From Jacaranda mimosifolia (taxonomy: Eukaryota; Streptophyta; Magnoliopsida; Lamiales; Bignoniaceae), in NCBI GenBank assembly GCA_018894105.1, contig CM032125.1, forward strand, positions 33,465,032 to 33,529,031: a DNA stretch of 64,000 nucleotides, in the 5' to 3' direction. The translations under genes were made by a program, and so were the position numbers. Of the stretch, positions 57,793 to 64,000 are shown piece by piece. How positions within the stretch are numbered: position 1 is the stretch's first letter; each line of letters starts with the position of its first letter. Below the pieces are notes generated by a model. That model saw nothing but the letters and a program-made list of their open reading frames with translations. It ran no database searches and was not told the DNA's origin.

Positions 57793-59770
57793 TCAGTGAC
57801 TTTGACATCATAGTATTAATGTTTTCTGCAATTTGTTGAAGAGAGTCAATGTTTTAATAAACGTGTTTTTATGTTTTCGAGTCATCATTAATTTATCTAC
57901 GAAGTCTGCCACTATTAATTGTTTTTCAAAGTTTGCTCTTACATAGCACCAGACTAAGCATTATGTTTCGAGATTATTGAATTAAATTCCCCACACGGGT
58001 TTATTGCTTAGATCTGCTATTGCCTTCTACAATAATCCATGTGTATCCCTTGTGATTTTCTAAGTTTTACTGGTTGGATTTTTTGCTTGAAATACAAAAT
58101 ATAAAGAAGGAAGAGGATACATATCCCAGATCATCAAGTGTTATATATCTTTAAGATTATTTTTCATCTTATTATTTAGTGGGACTTTGGATTTTTAATT
58201 TACTCAACTATTATAAAAATTGAGGATTTGGTTTTATTTTTTTTATTTTTTGATCGCTTGCTAATTTAGCTTGACGTTTTGATTGATTTGGAAGGGAAAG
58301 AATGGATCTGAGTGACTTCTTCTTCTTAAATTGTTGAGAAATAATGAAAGGCAACTTCCTTAACAGTGTGCAGCTATAACCATACCAAAGCTTGAAAATG
58401 ATTAAAAATTAAAACAATTTAACTTTCTTCGGCTCAATATTATATATAGTTACAACTTACAAAAATTCACCAAAATTTAGTTTTTCACCTCATATATACA
58501 GTTTTAAGACCAGTAACAGATTCAGATCATCTTATGTGAAGAGATTTTCATGTAAGTAATATTTCAGAGCAACAAATTAAAAGGACAAAGAAACAACCAA
58601 AAGAAGAAAAGAAAATCTTCAATCTTCAGAGAGTGTCAAAAATCTCTTTTCTTCATTCTTTTACTTTTCTTTTTCTTTCTTATCCCTGCTTATTTTTATT
58701 CTTTATTGTGTGTGGATAATTAAGTTATGAAGTATAAAATGTCCCATATTTTGGAATCAATATTGTCAATGTGAATTCAAATTCCATATTTTCAATTAGT
58801 TTTTTTATATTTTATCCTATGTCATAAATAAATTCTAAACATATAAAATATCTTCGATATGACCATTTGAAAAGCCATCATCACTGACGTGTTCGAACTG
58901 TCTCCTTCGAGAAATATGATGTGGACAAACATTTTTTAAGATATCTTTTTTACGTCGTTTTGGAGGATTCATTTTTTATTTTACCAAATACCATCATTTT
59001 TTTCCATGACCCCATCTGTGAAGTTAGACTGCGCATGAAATCCATTTTCTTTAACTGAGTGCCATACGTGATCCAATATTCCTTGAGTGAGGAGAGAGAA
59101 AAAAGTAATATTTAAGATGGTGTTTGATTAAATTTATTTAAAATATCTTATAAGTTTTTATATTTTATAAAATATTTTTAAAACTTATAAGATGCTAGAT
59201 CTTATTTTTAAAATAAGTTGTTGAAATATTTGGATAAAATAAGATTTTGAAGCTTATAAGATGTTAATAATGACAATTTTGTAATTAAAATGGTTAAAAA
59301 TAAACGAGTTTGTCAAAATTTTAAAAATAAGTTAGGGTCTCATTACTTTTTCTCAAAGAGTTTAGAAGTTCCTAACATCTTATTTTATAATCTTATAAAC
59401 TCTTTTCTAAACAAAATTACCAAATACTTTTTATCAACTTATAAGCTCTTAAACATCTTATAAGACGTTTTGTGGAGCTTTTAAACTTTCCTAAACACCC
59501 TCTACTAGTTGGAAATGTATCACCTTTAATTTTTGAAGGTGAAGAGGTTTTAAATTATTATGATAACTGCAAACTAAAAAGTTAATAAAATGCTTTTAAA
59601 TTAATTTCGAGCAATATTTTTTTAAGATAATAAAATTTGAATATGACGTCTTACAATAAGCCCATATTCATAATGAAGTGCCATTTTTAGTCATAATGTG
59701 GAAAGACAGAATAAAATTTGAAGGGGGGATATGATCCCATGTGCCTATGCATATTTCACTTTACTATCAC
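57793..59770 (+). repeat. noncoding tail of block copy II
   Basis: 57793-58760 matches 2656-3706, and 58980-59770 matches 15770-16080 (copy III). Together they define a tail of about 1.6-2 kb. A MITE (59113-59507) interrupts it. No gene. Confidence 0.7.
59113..59507. mobile_element. MITE of the CTTATAAG family, single copy
   Basis: The left end GATGGTGTTTGATTAAATTT and right end TTTCCTAAACACCCTC are inverted (GGTGTTTxxxTAAA). The interior order is as in 51405-52905. It lies inside the block tail and is absent at the matching place in copy III, so it inserted after duplication. Confidence 0.7.
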
Positions 59771-59801
59771 CTTTAAATCAAATATATGTTTGATTTTCAG
59801 G

Positions 59802-59893
59802 TTTCTTTGTAACATTTATAAAACCCCAGTAATTATTGTTCTTCAGTTTTCTTTGTAACATTTATAAAAGCCCAGTAACTATTGGTCTCCAGT
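59802..59893. repeat. 46-bp tandem duplication
   Basis: TTTCTTTGTAACATTTATAA starts at 59802 and again at 59848, each followed by AA(C/G)CCCAGTAA and TCAG/CCAG. Confidence 0.8.
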
Positions 59894-61580
59894 TTGAACT
59901 TTTAGTTGTGATTCAAAGAATCTAGGACTACCCTTAATATTTTCTTCAGTTGGCCAATTGAACACATATTTAATTAGATTACGATTATATTAATAGTTTA
60001 TTTTATAACATCTTATTATGATACGGATACTACGTTCGTTGAATAATTTGCTTAAGTGGTCCCTTTCGTCATGTACTATTTTTCTATTGCTTTACTTTAA
60101 TTAAACTAAAATCAGTCAGTGTCAGTCAGTAAAGAATTACTGGCTGATTATTCCTCTGGTGGGCCCCTTTTGTGCACACACGCACGTTATAAAATAAAAA
60201 AAATAAAAAATAACAAAAAACTCAATTTGAAAATCAACGGAGTGGCCCACCTTGTGATCCCCTCAACCATTTAATCCAAGAAAAATATATTAATTGCAAA
60301 GTTGAAGCGTTTGTATTCCTTTCAAGTTTCAACAACCATAATTAGGGGGAAATATAAGCGGTCAAATTATAACGAACACATATAAATTGTGACATAAAGA
60401 AAATAATATAGAGGCCATAAAATTTAATAAATTTTTAAAATTAAAATTAATTAGATAATCAAAAAAATTTGAAGCCCCCACCCCAAAAAAAATAAAAAAA
60501 ATAATTGTGATTGCTTATGAGCCTTGTCTCATTGTTTCATCTTTTAGGGATTTTGATGTTGTTTTGGTGATTGAGAAATGAAAAATTATGTTGTGAATAG
60601 TTGTGAGATAAAGCGTAATTATAATAGTAATTTGATAGGTTGATATGATGTGGACTTGTAAATAATTGTAGGATTGTTTGTGAAATATGTTTCAGAGATT
60701 TATTTGATAGAACGTGATTTTTTTATGAGTTTTGGTTTAGGGGTTTGTTTGGAATTTATAATATTTCAAAAATAAATGTAATTAATTTATAAATCTAATA
60801 AATTAAAAATAATTTAATCTTTTTAACATATCTTGAATTTACTTGGTAAATTCCAAGTGGGGATGGGAAAAAATAATTTTTTGCCAATAGTGATATTTCT
60901 ACCATTTTTTAATTAATCGGGAAGGGTTGGATTTTCTCCTTTTTATAAAAAAATTCCAAAAATATTGTGAAATATTCTGTATCATCCCAAATTAATGCAC
61001 AAAATATGTTATTATTTCACATTGTCTGTTTTTAGTGAAGGAAAAAATAATGAATTTTTTTTCAAAAATCATTTTGGTGAAAAAAATTAATTGGTAATAT
61101 TTAATAATTTAATGGGTTATGGGTTTTTGATTTGTTTGGTATTTATAATTATTTTAAAAAAATAGTAAATTAATTACATACTCACTAAATTGAAAAAAAT
61201 TGTTCCACATTTATTTTACTCAATTAATTTGGTAGGTTCCCAATAAATGAGTAACAAGTTTTTTTTTTTTTATTTTGTGAAATTAATTTCCTAAAAATTA
61301 GTAAATAACTTGACAAATTTGATTTTTTTCCTTAAAATTAAATCTGAAAAGATGAAAAGTAAAATTACTCAGCAATGCACCAGGAGAGATTGGGAAATAA
61401 GAGAGAGAGGCGAGAACCTTGAGAGAGAGAGAGAGATATGGAATTCTAGGGTTGTTGGACATTTCTGTAGATTTTTTCCAAGGACCCCCAGCTTAGGTCT
61501 CACAACCAATCACAGGTTCACGCATGCCTCACGTCTTTTAGAGGCAACATATGAGATTGCTCTTATAAGCAATCGCATGC
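59894..61580. other. AT-rich spacer
   Basis: No gene is convincing. An ORF at 61310-61627 is mainly charged low-complexity (GAGAGA run at 61420-61436) and runs into a MITE. Confidence 0.5.
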
Positions 61581-61583
61581 TAA

Positions 61584-61928
61584 AGGGCTGTTTGAATTTG
61601 TTTTCAAGAGGTATTTTCATTTTATAGTGAAAAGGAATAGTGAATAGTTGTTATAAATGTGTTTTTGAAAATAAAATGTTGTTTGGAAATTTCGTTTAAA
61701 ATATAATGATTATGTAGGATTGAAAATGAGTTGTATTTATAAAATATAATATTTTTGTATTAAAATTTGTGCAAATATGAGTAGAAAAATATGAAAAGTG
61801 TAATAATGTATTTAAAAAAATGTGTTGAAAATGAAAATGTCTGAAAATATAAGAGAAGTTGATAGCTTTCTGTTTTTATTTTCAGGAGAAAATGCAAAAG
61901 GGCTTTGAAAACAAAATCAAATGGGCAC
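61584..61928 (+). mobile_element. Tourist-like MITE (345 bp)
   Basis: TAA is on both sides (61581-61583, 61929-61931). The left end AGGGCTGTTTGAATTTGTTT and the minus-strand right end GTGCCCATTTGATTTTGTTT are inverted repeats. It is related to 13614-13985 and 53358-53715. Confidence 0.78.
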
Positions 61929-61931
61929 TAA

Positions 61932-62271
61932 GGCCACATTTGGTTTTATTTCATTTCTATTATTTCTAAAATTTGAAAAGTTAATTAGAGGAAATGAGTT
62001 AAAAATAAGTTTGTATTAGGATGAATTATTGAAAAAGTAATGATTATGTTGAGTTTTATAGGTTGTAAGTGGAGATAGTTAGAAATAATGAAATAGAGAG
62101 AAAAGATATATAAGTTATTAGGATAATTTATATATATATTGTTAGAGAATACATTTTAAAAATAAAAATAAAAATGATATTAGGTAAAAATATGTAAAAA
62201 AAATGATGTGTTTTATTTTTAAAATGGTAGAAAATGAAAATACATGCTATGGAAATGAAACCAAATGGGCT
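61932..62271 (+). mobile_element. Tourist-like MITE (340 bp), adjoining the previous one
   Basis: It begins directly after the TAA shared with its neighbour (61929-61931) and is followed by TAA (62272-62274). The ends GGCCACATTTGGTTTTATTT and, on minus, AGCCCATTTGGTTTCATTTC are inverted. It belongs to the same subfamily as 15318-15667. Confidence 0.75.
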
Positions 62272-62374
62272 TAAGTGACCTGGCCTGACATGAAGGCCAC
62301 ATAATTTTTTTTTATTATTCAGCTTTCTTGACCATAAAATTCAAGGCTGCCAAAATACCAACAAAACAAGAAAG

Positions 62375-62921
62375 CAATGATTAAGAAACCGACCAGACCG
62401 GCAGGTTCAATCGGGAACGGCCAAGGTTCAGATTCGATTTGATATATAAAATCAATTTGTTAAAAATTTGGTGCAAATCTATGGAAACCGGTGAAAAATT
62501 GATTTAACCAGTAAATCAATTTTTTCAAAAAAGCTTATTTTTATTTTTTTTTAAAAATTAAAAACTAATTAAATAAATATTTTTTATTTATATTTGAAAA
62601 TTTTATGTTATTGAGTTGGTGTTTATTATTTTTATAAATTATAATGAATTCTATAAAGATATTTTCTAGTAAATCTTATTTCATGAGTTAATATTTTAAA
62701 TTAATGTATGAATATTATTATGGCATATACTAAGCAATTTTTATTTTTTTTTCTCTTTACATATATATATATTTATATTTTTTATATTTCTAATATATTT
62801 ATATAATATTAATATAATTATGACGTTACCGGTTGAACCAGTGGTTAAACCATTTGAACCGGTGGAACTAGTAACTAATAAAGCCACTGATTCGATCATT
62901 GGTCCGCTTTCTCAAACATTG
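62375..62921 (-). mobile_element. hAT-type MITE, copy 2 (547 bp)
   Basis: The perfect target duplication CAAGAAAG lies at 62367-62374 and 62922-62929. The ends CAATGATTAAGAAACCGACC and, on minus, CAATGTTTGAGAAAGCGGAC match copy 1 in reverse orientation. Confidence 0.9.
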
Positions 62922-62944
62922 CAAGAAAGATCTCATTTAAAAAG

Positions 62945-63110
62945 TTAACAGCACATTTGTTTTTGTTTTCTGAGCTCATTTTCATTTTTTACTAAAAATG
63001 AAAATAGAGAGCTATTATCTTTTTTCTATTTTCACATATATTTTCATTCTCAATATATTCTTCCAAACAAACTTTTACACTCTTTCTCCATTTTCACTTT
63101 TCATTTTCTT
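62945..63110 (-). mobile_element. half of a Tourist-like MITE
   Basis: TTTGTTTTTGTTTTCTGAGC followed by AAAATAGAGAGCTATTATCT and TTCACATATATTTTCATTCT matches one half of the 53358 element. The other half is missing. Confidence 0.5.
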
Positions 63111-63114
63111 CTAC

Positions 63115-63700
63115 TGCTGACCAAGATTATGTAAAATACAATTTGCATCCACATTTAAGATAATGTATATTCTTTCATTTCCTCAGTACTTGTGAGGTTA
63201 ATCTGTCTAAGAATGTGATCCACAAAGAACCATAGTTCACCAAAACTCAGTACTTTATCTGCCAAATATATATATATATATATATGAATATCAAATCCTC
63301 TGGCAAATAAAATTTCTAAAAATAAACCTCACAGATAACAGGGAAATTGCCTTCTTGAAGCAATATATCTAGCCATATATATCCCAATCGAACGTGCTAT
63401 TTCTGATAATTCATAAAGTCTTCTTCTATATCCCAATTCCAGCTAGAAATCAATTAAGGCTTTTGAGTCTCCATTTTTGCACGAACAAGCAATAATTTAA
63501 TTTGCATTTTGTCACCCACAAACAGGAAGTAAATATTCAACTGCCAACAAATTAAGTAAACTCTAAAACAAACTTTTAGGGTTTCAAACAAAACTAACCC
63601 ATCAATTCCAAACATCATCAGCAGATATTAGAAAAACCCACCTCCAAAAACACGCATAAAAGAGAAGAAGACGAAGAAGAAGGGGGGGGGGGGGGGGGGG
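63115..63700 (-). repeat. third copy of the minus-strand gene's leader/intron region
   Basis: It matches 20805-21280 almost throughout. The similarity stops at 63115, where copy B continues into its large coding exon, so the coding exon was lost or separated here by the MITE fragment. Confidence 0.7.
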
Positions 63701-63703
63701 GGG
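63682..63703. repeat. poly-G run (22)
   Basis: A single uninterrupted run of G's follows AAG repeats. The related place at 21272-21284 has 13 G's. Confidence 0.9.
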
Positions 63704-63834
63704 TAGTATCTCAACATTTAACCCAATGCATGTAGTCAGTAACTGCAGTCCACAATAAACAGAGTATACCAATAATGGAAGAAACAGTACGCAATGGATG
63801 TAGTATAATTCATTTGGAGAGAGTATCGCGACGT

Positions 63835-63987
63835 TTAACAATATATAAAGAAAGCAGACCTGGTGTAGGCATGAGGACCATCAGAAAATATGACAACATC
63901 CACCATGGAAACAGACATGCACCCAGTAGGGATAACACTAGTCGGCTTCTTTGCCATATTGGCCACCAAGTCTTTACCACTGCTTCT
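63835..63987 (-). CDS. exon of an unrecognised gene running off the right edge
   Basis: On the minus strand a good acceptor (TTTTCCAG) precedes an open exon: SGKDLVANMAKKPTSVIPTG, then CMSVSMVDVVIFSDGPHAYT, and a stop at 63835. It could instead be spliced at 63860 (CACCAG|GTCTGC). The product is not recognised. It lies upstream of leader sequence shared with the duplicated minus-strand gene, so it may be that gene's next exon or an adjacent gene's last one. Confidence 0.4.
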   Translation of the reverse strand, partial: RSSGKDLVANMAKKPTSVIPTGCMSVSMVDVVIFSDGPHAYTRSAFFIYC

Positions 63988-64000
63988 CTGGAAAATGAGA

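Noticed and set aside
61310..61627. 105-aa ORF as a gene
   Set aside because: It is driven by a GAGAGA microsatellite and ends inside a MITE; no conserved domain.

Overview
The window is nuclear DNA from a flowering plant, most likely a dicot. It is AT-rich, has intron-bearing gene fragments with plant-type splice sites, and is dominated by plant transposable elements: Ty1/copia, Tat-lineage Ty3/gypsy, Tekay/Del-like chromovirus, Helitrons, and hAT and Tourist-like MITEs. The species cannot be named from the sequence. I see no tRNA or rRNA gene, no CRISPR array and no prokaryotic operon.

Only two intact host genes stand out: paralogous four-helix membrane proteins of 181 aa (1289-1834) and 179 aa (55941-56480), each with a TATA box 77-86 bases upstream of its ATG. 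Two broken relatives lie at 16148-16297 and 57052-57370. They belong to a repeated block [membrane-protein gene - eEF1B beta/delta-like fragment - about 1-2 kb noncoding tail] seen at 1190-3706, at 55850-59770 and in part at 15241-16297. This looks like an old tandem array later split by transposons. A second duplicated family, on the minus strand, is an unrecognised multi-exon gene with a worn copy at 17880-19050, a better one at 19368-20820, and related leader sequence plus one new exon at the right edge (63115-63999). Histone relics occur twice: an H2B pseudogene (3993-4333) and an H3.3-type fragment (12409-12648) carried inside a Helitron.

Layout: 443-1005 hAT MITE; 1190-3706 block copy I; 4716-8531 copia element truncated at its 3' side; 8549-9036 two small unknown ORFs; 10677-13094 Helitron with RPA-like and histone H3 fragments; 13614-13985 MITE; 15241-16297 block copy III; 17880-21612 duplicated minus-strand gene; 22493-28751 three-deep nest (hAT MITE containing a Helitron containing a 2.95 kb solo LTR); 29147-40054 complete but decayed Tat/Grande-like gypsy element with 5-bp target duplication, antisense extra ORF and minisatellite; 41233-45605 internally deleted copia element on the minus strand; 45606-55316 AT-rich spacer with MITEs; 55850-59770 block copy II; 61584-62921 run of three MITEs; 63115-64000 third copy of the minus-strand leader region.

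Coding signal apart from the two membrane-protein genes is largely that of dead transposons. The most informative features are insertion footprints (target-site duplications, empty sites shown by sister copies), which order the events, and host-gene fragments carried by or left beside the elements.
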